Positions 1 to 6,550 of a stretch of DNA of 17,640 bases are shown here, in pieces. Positions within the stretch are counted from its first letter, which is position 1; the number at the start of each line of letters is the position of its first letter. The DNA is taken from contig JAZRNY010000038.1 in assembly GCA_045648445.1 (NCBI GenBank), positions 1-17,640 of the forward strand, read 5' to 3'. The translations under genes were made by a program, and so were the position numbers. Under the pieces are notes generated by a model. It was given only the letters and a program-made list of their open reading frames with translations. It made no database searches and had not been told where the DNA came from. This stretch comes from SIG607 sp045648445 (lineage in GTDB: Bacteria; Bacillota; Clostridia; Oscillospirales; Acutalibacteraceae).

Positions 1-4
1 TTTG

Positions 5-34
5 GCAAAATTAAATAGTGGAATTTAATTTTGC
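5..34. repeat. 12-bp perfect inverted repeat (hairpin)
   Basis: Positions 5-16 (GCAAAATTAAAT) are exactly complementary to 23-34, around the 6-nt loop AGTGGA. It is AT-rich and lacks a following T run on the plus strand, so it is not a convincing terminator. It lies just left of the branched element at 41-143 and may be part of the same structured intergenic unit. Function unknown. Confidence 0.6.
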
Positions 35-40
35 ACGACA

Positions 41-143
41 CTTATTGCAATGGGTAATGACAAATTTTCTTTGAAAATTTGTCATAAAATCAAAGATTTT
101 ATGTCGAAACTTGTAAGTTTCGACTTTCATTAACCATTATAAG
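41..143. repeat. Branched inverted-repeat element: outer stem enclosing three hairpins
   Basis: The outer arms 41-60 and 127-143 pair (CTTAT, bulge TGC, then AATGGGTAATGA against TCATTAACCATT and ATAAG; one mismatch). Inside lie three consecutive hairpins: 57-69 with 73-85 (13 bp, loop TTT), 83-91 with 95-103 (9 bp, loop AAA) and 103-112 with 115-124 (10 bp, nominal loop GT). The local stems share ATGAC/GTCAT/ATGTC linkers at their junctions, so neighbouring hairpins compete for bases. No coding potential. It resembles a short non-autonomous repeat or structured RNA, but I recognise no named family. Confidence 0.6.
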
Positions 144-154
144 ACAAAAAAATT

Positions 155-189
155 AAACGGATGCGTAGAAATTCTACGCATCCGTTTTT
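155..189. terminator. Strong bidirectional-type intrinsic terminator hairpin
   Basis: Positions 155-170 and 172-187 are perfectly complementary over 16 bp (AAACGGATGCGTAGAA and its reverse complement, one central A; the real loop must open a few pairs). A T run follows on the plus strand (185-189), and an A-rich stretch before it gives a T-rich tail on the minus strand. It could end a plus-strand gene lying left of the window, or back up termination of the minus-strand M20 operon, whose last gene stops at 432. Confidence 0.75.
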
Positions 190-226
190 ACTGACTCAAC
201 AAAAAATATACTAAATTTTTGAGAGC

Positions 227-421
227 GGTATTTTGCGATATATTTTACTTTGTAAATGCGATATGTTTGCCTTGCGGCAAACGCGATATGATATAAATCC
301 CTTATCGTCCGAAGGACATATCGCAGGGCACCGCCCTATATCGTATCGTCAGATATATCGCAAATCCCGCAAGGGATTTATATCACTGCGTTGTGTCCTT
401 AACGGTACAACGCCTAATACC
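227..421. repeat. Modular hairpin array with GCGATAT linkers and terminal inverted repeats
   Basis: A gene-free, palindrome-dense stretch. The linker GCGATAT occurs at 235-241, 258-264 and 283-289, and its inverse ATATCGC at 318-324 and 355-361 (ATATCG also at 338-343). Between linkers sit hairpins: 244-248/252-256, 265-271/276-282 (GTTTGCC-TTGC-GGCAAAC), 307-310/314-317, 325-329/333-337, 362-368/373-379 and 388-394/407-413. A long-range 12-bp stem joins 290-301 to 373-384 and competes with the local 362-379 hairpin. The ends GGTATTTTGCG (227-237) and CGCCTAATACC (411-421) are inverted repeats with 9 of 11 matches. This fits a MITE-like or other dispersed intergenic repeat, or a structured RNA. 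A 71-codon reading frame across it is a by-product. Confidence 0.65.
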
Positions 422-431
422 CACTGTTTTT

Positions 432-1871
432 TTAGCATTTGTTTATAAGGCGTAAATAAAATTCTACCGATTTATAAATTGTTTCAAAACGGATTTTTTC
501 GTTATTGCCGTGTATGGTGGCGCGTTCTTCGCTTGTAAGGTCCATAGCGGAAAAACGGTAAACGTGATTGGAAAAACCGTTATAGTGACGGCTGTCGGAG
601 CATTGCACCATAAGATATGGAGAAACTATACAGCTTTTCCAGGTAGATGCAACTGCAGTTGCAATTCTTTCCCACTGTTCGCAACCCGTTTCAGAAATGG
701 TGCTGGGGTTGGTGCCTATAAGTTTTTCAATCTCCACATTTTCTTTTTTAGTAAGATTTTTCAAATAACTAAGGGCAGTTTCAGTTGTGTCATTAGGATT
801 AAGACGCATATTTGAAACAATGGTAGCGCTAGGCGGTATAACGTTTGGCGCAGCGCTTCCCGTACTTTGCGTAAAGGCGGTAGTTGTTCGAAGAAGTGCG
901 TTCATTTCTCCGCCGCCCTTTTTAGCAATGCCGTCAAGCACTCCTGCAAAAAGCCATAAATTAGCAAAAATCATACGGTATAAGAAATTGCTGTGACGCC
1001 CTAACGTATCAAACATTTCGGCAACCGGTTTTGTAATATGCATTTTAAAGGGATTTTTTTCGACCTTTAGTATTGCTCGGCTAAGCCTTATTAAAGGAGT
1101 GTTGGGTTTTGGCGCAGATGCGTGACCGCCCATAGATTTAGCGGTATAACTTACGTTCATAAGTCCCTTTTCGGCAATACCGATAAGTCCGCAAGCGTCC
1201 TTTACACCGGGGAAAACGTCCTTGACAACGGCACCGCCCTCGTCAACAACCATATATGGTTTTATGTTGTTTTCTTTAAAGTAGTTTACAATATTAACTG
1301 CGCCGTTACCGTTGACCTCTTCGCCGCCCGAAAAGGCAAAATATATATCGTTTTCGGGAACAAAACCTTTTTTAATAAGGGTGTCTGCGGCAAAAAGCGC
1401 GGCATTAAAAGTAACCTTTGTGTCAAGGGTGCCTCTGCCCCAAAGTACGCCGTCCTCGATAATTCCCTCAAAGGCAGGCTTTTCCCAAAGTTCTTCGTTA
1501 ACGGGAACAACGTCGTAGTGAGCCATTAAAACGGTGGGGTTTTGGCTACTTTTACCCTTCCAATGAATAAGCAAACCTCTGTCTTCAAGTTCTTTTACAG
1601 AGCAACTGTTAAAAACGTTTTTGTAAAGGTTGGGCAAAGCGTCCAATAAACCTCTAAACTCTTTTTCGTCTTCATTTTCTTTTTCTTCAAAAGACACGGT
1701 TTTAAACTTTATAAGAGTTTTTAAATTTTCTATCGCTTTTTCTTTTTCAAATTCTACCGTAGTATCATCGGCGGTTATATTGTTTTTAGGGGTAAAAAGT
1801 AAAGTCCGTATAACAATAACCAAAAGAAAAAGTATTAAAGCGGCGGCTAAAATATAAAGGACAATATCCAA
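432..1871 (-). CDS. M20-family metallopeptidase, membrane-anchored (carboxypeptidase S / PM20D1-like)
   Basis: A 479-residue zinc-dependent M20 hydrolase; the family cleaves dipeptides, C-terminal residues or N-acyl amino acids. Residues about 3-27 form one N-terminal membrane segment. Metal-site motifs are in order: H118-x-D120 (MAHYD), bridging D150 (GRGTLDTK), catalytic E184 and ligand E185 (SGGEE), D210 (VVDEGG) and H454 (IHGNNE). The dimerisation insert lies roughly at residues 225-350. It is the last gene of a four-gene operon. Its start is a TTG directly after the TAA stop of the upstream gene, with an AGGGGA ribosome binding site 9 nt before it; no in-frame ATG occurs before the catalytic domain. 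Family assignment is firm; the substrate is unknown. Coupling to two membrane proteins suggests processing of an imported peptide or acyl-amino acid (inference). Confidence 0.9.
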   Translation of the reverse strand: MDIVLYILAAALILFLLVIVIRTLLFTPKNNITADDTTVEFEKEKAIENLKTLIKFKTVSFEEKENEDEKEFRGLLDALPNLYKNVFNSCSVKELEDRGLLIHWKGKSSQNPTVLMAHYDVVPVNEELWEKPAFEGIIEDGVLWGRGTLDTKVTFNAALFAADTLIKKGFVPENDIYFAFSGGEEVNGNGAVNIVNYFKENNIKPYMVVDEGGAVVKDVFPGVKDACGLIGIAEKGLMNVSYTAKSMGGHASAPKPNTPLIRLSRAILKVEKNPFKMHITKPVAEMFDTLGRHSNFLYRMIFANLWLFAGVLDGIAKKGGGEMNALLRTTTAFTQSTGSAAPNVIPPSATIVSNMRLNPNDTTETALSYLKNLTKKENVEIEKLIGTNPSTISETGCEQWERIATAVASTWKSCIVSPYLMVQCSDSRHYNGFSNHVYRFSAMDLTSEERATIHGNNEKIRFETIYKSVEFYLRLINKC

Positions 1872-2552
1872 TTAAATCATTCCCCTTTTATACATAATTC
1901 TGGAAACTATTACAGTGAAAATAACGCCAACGGGCACCATAATACCAACGGTACCTTCATTAAGTGCAGGAACGAATATAAATAATCCCAACATAAGTAT
2001 AATGGGCGCAATACTGAGTTTTAAGTTTTTAGAAATAAATACTACTGCAAGACCGCCGAAAAGGGCAGGAAGTATTTGGTCGAATGCAGGCTGTAAAAGG
2101 GGAGAACTTAGAAATGCACCTATAGGTTCAACCGTAATAAGAAGTATTACACCAACGATTATAATAAGGGTGGTAACAATACTTGAAACGGCAATCGAAA
2201 TGGTAGAAATGATTTCTCCGTCTTCGCTGGTTGGTTTAACTTCAGCCTTTTCCATAGCGTCAACGGCAACGGGAAGTTTTAAGTTTGAAATATTTCCGGT
2301 CACAAAGGACAAATAGGCGCCGCCGGCCCCCAGCATGGGAACATAGGTGAAAATTTCAACAATTCCTACTGCCCAATACATAGGAAGAACTGCAAGAAGG
2401 GCTTTAAAAAATGCATCCCACTTTGGAAGTACGCCGTAAATAAGGCATAAAACAGTTGGGAAAAGAAGAATAAGTACCAAAATGGTAAGACCCCATATTC
2501 TGCCGTCACGGTGAACGCTTTCAAGATAGGTCAACTTGTTTTTTTCTTTCAT
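1872..2552 (-). CDS. Unknown polytopic membrane protein, partner of DUF5058 protein
   Basis: 226 residues and about six or seven hydrophobic segments (roughly residues 17-40, 50-75, 110-135, 140-175, 180-198, 204-222). A short cytosolic N-terminus (MKEKNKLTYLESVHRDGR) precedes them, and a Gly-rich stretch LGAGGAYLSFVTGN lies near residue 80. I do not recognise a named family. It is translated between the DUF5058 gene and the M20 peptidase, and my recollection is that these membrane-protein types tend to co-occur, so a shared permease complex is a reasonable inference. An in-frame GTG lies 9 nt further upstream, but the ribosome binding site AAGGAGG sits 8 nt before the ATG at 2552 and overlaps that GTG, so 2552 is the better start. 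Its TAA stop abuts the TTG start of the peptidase gene. Confidence 0.85.
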   Translation of the reverse strand: MKEKNKLTYLESVHRDGRIWGLTILVLILLFPTVLCLIYGVLPKWDAFFKALLAVLPMYWAVGIVEIFTYVPMLGAGGAYLSFVTGNISNLKLPVAVDAMEKAEVKPTSEDGEIISTISIAVSSIVTTLIIIVGVILLITVEPIGAFLSSPLLQPAFDQILPALFGGLAVVFISKNLKLSIAPIILMLGLFIFVPALNEGTVGIMVPVGVIFTVIVSRIMYKRGMI

Positions 2553-2566
2553 AATAAGCACCCTCC

Positions 2567-3373
2567 TTAACTAAGCCAAGCGGTAAAGGGAATGGCAGAA
2601 GCCATACCAAAGATAAGCGAAATGGGCAGAGCGTAGTCGTTCATCCATTTTTGATGAAATACCTTTGCTACAATACCGCAAATAGCCATAATTAATGCCG
2701 AAACAGCCATTACGCATACGGGAATAAGACCCGAAGTAGCGGAAACTTCGGTAATATTTTCAATATACGTACCGTCGTTTTGAAGAATTTTTTCGGTGAT
2801 TATACGCGCGTCTTTGTCCCAAAGACGTGAAACGTGGGAAAAAACAAAACCTAAAAATGCAGAAATCATACCTAAAAACATTGCGTTGTTAAAGGTTTCA
2901 GCCCATTTTTTGTCTTTCATACCGATTTTATTCATACCGCCCTGTATTCTTTTTGTAAGAATTGGGACAAGAATAAGACCGACTAAAATACCAAGCGTCA
3001 TAACCCAAGCAACAGTAACGAAAGCGGAAGGTTGGCTTATTTCCTCTCCAAGACCTTGTCCAAGTTCGCTGACTGCTCTTTCGGCGGCAATGGTTTCATA
3101 GGAAAGAGAACCGATTACCGACAGTCTGAGCCACGGCAAAGCAATACCAAGGCTTTTTGAAAGGGTAACAACACCTACAAGAATAGATACTGCAGGGGCA
3201 ATGGTGGCAATAGCGGAACCGGTTATTGTCTTTTTGATTTTTGACATATCCATTCCTTTTTCTTTGGCGCGTTTTAAGGCGCGAACAAGGAAAAATACCG
3301 ATTGACCGAGTACTGCTAAAATGATAATGCCAACTAAAACAAAAATAATTGGACTGTTAACATTAAAGGTCAT
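2567..3373 (-). CDS. DUF5058 family membrane protein
   Basis: 268 residues and about seven membrane segments (near residues 8-32, 52-76, 78-95, 117-140, 163-182, 213-237, 246-266). The N-terminal pattern SPIIFVLVG...LGQSVFFLVRALKRAKEKGMD, then TGSAIATIAPAVSILVGVV and SLSYETIAAE, matches what I know as the uncharacterised DUF5058 family (Pfam). No enzymatic motif is visible; a transport role is inferred from topology and from the adjacent M20 peptidase gene. A GTG occurs 15 nt upstream, but GAGGA lies 8 nt before the ATG at 3373, which decides the start. The gene overlaps the end of the preceding membrane-protein gene by 11 bp, and its stop codon lies within the ribosome binding site of the next gene, indicating translational coupling. 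Confidence 0.85.
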   Translation of the reverse strand: MTFNVNSPIIFVLVGIIILAVLGQSVFFLVRALKRAKEKGMDMSKIKKTITGSAIATIAPAVSILVGVVTLSKSLGIALPWLRLSVIGSLSYETIAAERAVSELGQGLGEEISQPSAFVTVAWVMTLGILVGLILVPILTKRIQGGMNKIGMKDKKWAETFNNAMFLGMISAFLGFVFSHVSRLWDKDARIITEKILQNDGTYIENITEVSATSGLIPVCVMAVSALIMAICGIVAKVFHQKWMNDYALPISLIFGMASAIPFTAWLS

Positions 3374-4160
3374 TTTTTGTTTCCTCACTTTCTTCTTTTA
3401 AAATATTATAAGTAATAGGTAATATGAAAAGGCATAAGGCAATGCCGTCATAGTCAATGGGAACGTCACCGTGAATAAAGGTGTCGCCAAGTGAAAAATG
3501 CACGATAAGTCGGCTGATTACGCTTGTAAAGGTAAGAACAAAGGTTGCCATACTAACGGGTAAAAAGAATTTTTTTGTACGAGGGGTAATAAGCCCTGCG
3601 CAAGTTCTTAAAAACATTAGCATAAAAACAAGAATTAAACAACGATAGGAAAGGGAAAATACGTGTTCGGACACTAACGCCGAAGAACTGAAGGTTGTGA
3701 AAATAAGAACCAATCGCATTAAATAATAAAACATAGGTATAACATAGGAAATGGGGGGAATTTTTATTTCGATAAATGCGGAAATTCCAAAAAAAGCAAA
3801 CCATATACCTGTTAAAAGCGAAAAGAAAACAGTGAAATTATTTTGCCAAGGTATAATTGACGGTGTTTTAAAAAGTACGGGATAAAGAAGTATTAAAATA
3901 CCGCAAATTACCGCAAGAAAACCCGACACTTTATTTAATTTAAAATTAGCGCAAGGTTTTTTGTCGGTAAAAAAACCAAAAAGAAATGCAACTAAAGCAA
4001 GAATAAAAACCGAAACGCTTAAAAATATTCCAAGAGAAGCAAGACGGGCAACAAAAAAACCGGTAGTGCCTTCGGTGGTGTAAAGTATTACGGCTGTTCT
4101 TATAGCGGTACAAATAACCGCCAAAGAAAATGAAAAAATAAATAGGTTTTTGGTTTTCAT
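3363..4160 (-). CDS. Hypothetical polytopic membrane protein
   Basis: 265 residues and about eight predicted membrane helices with short loops. The N-terminus MKTKNLFIFSFSLAVICTAI is itself the first helix, and the C-terminus (EESEETKNDL) is charged and cytosolic. I recognise no family motif. The ATG at 4160 has a GGGAG site 9 nt upstream. It is the first gene of the operon with the DUF5058 protein, a second membrane protein and the M20 peptidase, and it overlaps the DUF5058 gene by 11 bp. It diverges from spoIID across 59 bp. It could belong to the permease module or simply share its promoter; its role is unknown. Confidence 0.75.
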   Translation of the reverse strand: MKTKNLFIFSFSLAVICTAIRTAVILYTTEGTTGFFVARLASLGIFLSVSVFILALVAFLFGFFTDKKPCANFKLNKVSGFLAVICGILILLYPVLFKTPSIIPWQNNFTVFFSLLTGIWFAFFGISAFIEIKIPPISYVIPMFYYLMRLVLIFTTFSSSALVSEHVFSLSYRCLILVFMLMFLRTCAGLITPRTKKFFLPVSMATFVLTFTSVISRLIVHFSLGDTFIHGDVPIDYDGIALCLFILPITYNILKEESEETKNDL

Positions 4161-4188
4161 AATAATTTGCTCCCGTGGTTCATATTAT
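4160..4188 (+). promoter_or_regulatory. Candidate sigma-E promoter of spoIID
   Basis: TAATAAT (4160-4166), 14 bp, then CATATTAT (4181-4188). This resembles the sporulation sigma-E pattern known from Bacillus subtilis (about KMATATT, 14-15 bp, CATACAAT): six of seven and six of eight matches. It places the transcript start about 10-15 nt before the spoIID ribosome binding site. spoIID is a sigma-E gene in known spore-formers. The -35 element overlaps the first base of the divergent gene's start codon. Confidence 0.45.
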
Positions 4189-4189
4189 A
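4184..4189 (-). promoter_or_regulatory. Possible -10 element of the membrane protein/M20 operon
   Basis: A perfect TATAAT on the minus strand, about 24 bp upstream of the ATG at 4160. No recognisable -35 sequence lies 16-18 bp further upstream, so this is a weak or activator-dependent candidate. It overlaps the candidate sigma-E -10 on the other strand. Confidence 0.3.
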
Positions 4190-4219
4190 TAGTAAATTAT
4201 GTTTTAAAGGATGAAGCGT

Positions 4220-5152
4220 ATGAAAAGTATTTACGGATGGATAAGCATTTTTTTGGCATTTGTGTTTTTGGTATTTCCTTTAATGTCAATGAAAGGCGAG
4301 ACTGCCGCCACTTCGGTTTCAGCAGACGTTACTGCTCAAGAAGTAACCTTTCGCTTAAAGGACAAGACTTCCGGTGAAGTTACAGTTATATCGGCGCGCG
4401 ATTATATATTGGGGGTGGTATCGGCGGAAATGCCGGCTTCCTATCATATTGAAGCCCTAAAAGCCCAAACGGTTGCCGCCTACACCTTTGCTTTATGGCG
4501 TAAAAACGAAAATAAAAAAGAAGAATACGATATAACAAACGATTCTAATTTAGACCAAGCCTATATTGATAAATCAGGCAGGGCGAAAAAATGGGGAGAA
4601 AAGGAAGGGGAATATACCGAAAAAATATTATCTGCCATAGATGCGGTGCTTGGACAAACGGTAAATTATGAAGGGAAAATTGCTTTAACGCTATATACCG
4701 CTATTTCGGGTGGAAAAACCGAAAACGTTAAAAATCTTTGGGGTAAGGAATACCCATATTTGACCCCTGTTGAAAGTGTTGGAGATTTATTAAGCCAAAA
4801 CTATTTAACTACCGCCGATTTCAAAAAAGAACAGTTAACCGAAAAAATTCCGAAAATAGCAGACATACCCGCTTCAAAGTGGTTTTCTTCTCCGTCTTAC
4901 AGCGAAAGCGGTACGGTGCTTTCATACAGTTTCGGAGAGGTTACCCTGACGGGCAAAGAAATACGAAGCGCTTTAAACCTGCGTAGCGCCAATTTTGACG
5001 TAACTGCCAAGGATGACCAGTTCACCTTTACCGTGCGAGGATACGGTCATCTAGTGGGTATGAGCCAATACGGCGCCAACTATATGGCGCAACAGGGAAA
5101 CGATTATAAAGAAATATTAAAATGGTATTATAAAGGAACCGAAGTTATTTAA
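4220..5152 (+). CDS. spoIID: Stage II sporulation protein D (SpoIID)
   Basis: A 310-residue SpoIID/LytB-domain protein. In spore-formers SpoIID is a mother-cell lytic transglycosylase that, with SpoIIM and SpoIIP, degrades septal peptidoglycan during engulfment. An N-terminal membrane anchor (about residues 5-24) precedes the domain. The signature VVSAEMPASYHIEALKAQTV contains the expected catalytic glutamate (about E70). A downstream region TAISGGKTENVKNLWGKEYPYL and the C-terminal block GYGHLVGMSQYGA follow, all typical of the family. An ATG also exists at 4211, but AAAGG (4206-4210) abuts it, while the ATG at 4220 is 9 nt from that site, so 4220 is preferred. It lies alone on the plus strand, without spoIIR or spoIIQ nearby, and its last 8 bp overlap the convergent MATE gene. 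Confidence 0.93.
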   Translation: MKSIYGWISIFLAFVFLVFPLMSMKGETAATSVSADVTAQEVTFRLKDKTSGEVTVISARDYILGVVSAEMPASYHIEALKAQTVAAYTFALWRKNENKKEEYDITNDSNLDQAYIDKSGRAKKWGEKEGEYTEKILSAIDAVLGQTVNYEGKIALTLYTAISGGKTENVKNLWGKEYPYLTPVESVGDLLSQNYLTTADFKKEQLTEKIPKIADIPASKWFSSPSYSESGTVLSYSFGEVTLTGKEIRSALNLRSANFDVTAKDDQFTFTVRGYGHLVGMSQYGANYMAQQGNDYKEILKWYYKGTEVI

Positions 5153-6548
5153 CGATATTCCGTATCCAAATACCCTTTTTAACAAGAATAAAGCCTAAAA
5201 TGCATTTTAAAATGTCAAGAGATTGCACCAAAAGATAAACGGTGACAATGTTTAGAGAAGTGTGACTGCAAAGGGCAAAAGCAATGGGAATATTAATTCC
5301 CCACATAACAACGCTGTCAAAAAAGAAGGTAATAACGGTGCGTCCGCCGCTTCGCATAATAAAATAACAACAATGGGAAAATGCATTTACTGGCATTATA
5401 AGGGCTAAAATCAGTAAAAAAGATGTTGCAATATGGCGAACGTCATTTTCGGTATTGTACATAAGAGGAAATGCCTTTGATAAAAGGGCAAGAAAAGTTC
5501 CCATAACGACACTTAAAAATACCGAAAGCGCAATAAGTTTCCATACCATATCTTTAGCCTTTTGGTTGTTACCTGCGCCCAGTGCCTGACCGAGCATAAT
5601 CGAAAGAGCGCCGCCCATAGAAATAAAGGCTACGTTAAATAAATTTGCGGCAGTTCCGGCAATGTTTGAGGCAGCAACAACGTGAAGTCCCCTTACTGAG
5701 TAGCACTGCAAAAGCATAGCCATAGAAAGCGACCATAAAAATTCGTTAATAAGCAAAGGGAATCCTGAACGGATAATCTTTTTTGTAAGAGGTACGGGTA
5801 TTTTAAAGGATGAATAAACACCCTTTATAAAGGTAAAACGATTAGCCCTTGAATGTGTAAAAATTATTATAATAAGGGCTTCGGTATAACGGGAAATAAC
5901 AGTAGCAATGGCGGCGCCTGCAACACCCAGTTTGGGAAGTCCCAGTTTTCCGAAAATTAATAGGTAATTAAGAATAAGATTAACAAAAATTGCAATTACG
6001 GTTGCAATCATTGGAAGTTTTGTTTCGCCGAGTTCCCTTAAAGTACTTGCGTATATCTGCGAAAGGGCAAAGGGAAGAAGTCCGATAAGCATTATAAAAA
6101 GATACTGTTTGCCAAAATAAAGGGTGTCGGCGGCATCTCCTTTTGAAGTGCCTTCGGCAAGATAGGCGTTTATTAGTTTATCGGGGAAAATAAGAAAAAT
6201 GAGCACTGCTAAAAAAAGCATTAAAATACCTACATAGCACTTCATACGGAAGCAGTAACGCATACCTTCGTCGTCTTTTGCGCCGGCGTATTGGGCGGCA
6301 AAAATTCCTGCGCCTGCAAGTCCGCCGAAAATACAAAGGGCAAAAACGAATAAAAGTTGATTGACAATGGCAACTGCAGACATCGGAGTAGTGCCGACTC
6401 TGCCGACCATAACGTTGTCAAGCAAACTTACAACGTTGGTTACCGTATTTTGCACTATCATAGGTATTAATATTATAAAAACCTTTGAATAAAAGTTTTT
6501 ATCGCCAATTAAAGTATTTTTAATGTTTTTAAATGTTAAAGATGACAT
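5145..6548 (-). CDS. MATE family multidrug/metabolite exporter
   Basis: 467 residues with twelve membrane segments in two homologous halves, typical in length and pattern for the MATE (NorM/DinF-type) cation-coupled exporters. Family-like features include the first-helix region VSLLDNVMVGRVGTTPMSAVAIVNQ, and the second half opens with SGFPLLINEFLWSLSMAML. It probably exports drugs or metabolites across the cytoplasmic membrane; substrate cannot be told. It is the last gene of the EIIC-nth-pdxK-MATE operon, beginning 2 bp after the kinase stop codon. It has only a weak ribosome binding site, which suggests translational coupling. The 3' end overlaps spoIID tail-to-tail by 8 bp, with no terminator hairpin between them. 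Confidence 0.92.
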   Translation of the reverse strand: MSSLTFKNIKNTLIGDKNFYSKVFIILIPMIVQNTVTNVVSLLDNVMVGRVGTTPMSAVAIVNQLLFVFALCIFGGLAGAGIFAAQYAGAKDDEGMRYCFRMKCYVGILMLFLAVLIFLIFPDKLINAYLAEGTSKGDAADTLYFGKQYLFIMLIGLLPFALSQIYASTLRELGETKLPMIATVIAIFVNLILNYLLIFGKLGLPKLGVAGAAIATVISRYTEALIIIIFTHSRANRFTFIKGVYSSFKIPVPLTKKIIRSGFPLLINEFLWSLSMAMLLQCYSVRGLHVVAASNIAGTAANLFNVAFISMGGALSIMLGQALGAGNNQKAKDMVWKLIALSVFLSVVMGTFLALLSKAFPLMYNTENDVRHIATSFLLILALIMPVNAFSHCCYFIMRSGGRTVITFFFDSVVMWGINIPIAFALCSHTSLNIVTVYLLVQSLDILKCILGFILVKKGIWIRNIVK

Positions 6549-6550
6549 AA

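Noticed and set aside
1..18. Possible end of a plus-strand gene (FGKIK then TAG)
   Set aside because: Only five codons, overlapping a hairpin, and another frame is equally open; cannot be supported.
1..431. CRISPR array, tRNA or riboswitch in the left intergenic region
   Set aside because: The repeats are short linkers with unequal palindromic fillers rather than equal repeats and spacers; no tRNA consensus (TTCRANY, acceptor stem) or recognisable riboswitch core is seen.
233..448. 71-codon plus-strand reading frame
   Set aside because: It lies wholly over the hairpin array and the end of the M20 gene; its codons are dictated by the palindromes and it has no ribosome binding site.
1122..1529. 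135-codon plus-strand reading frame and other antisense frames within the M20, kinase, spoIIE and mnmG genes
   Set aside because: They are opposite to genes with complete family motifs and show no independent motifs or ribosome binding sites.
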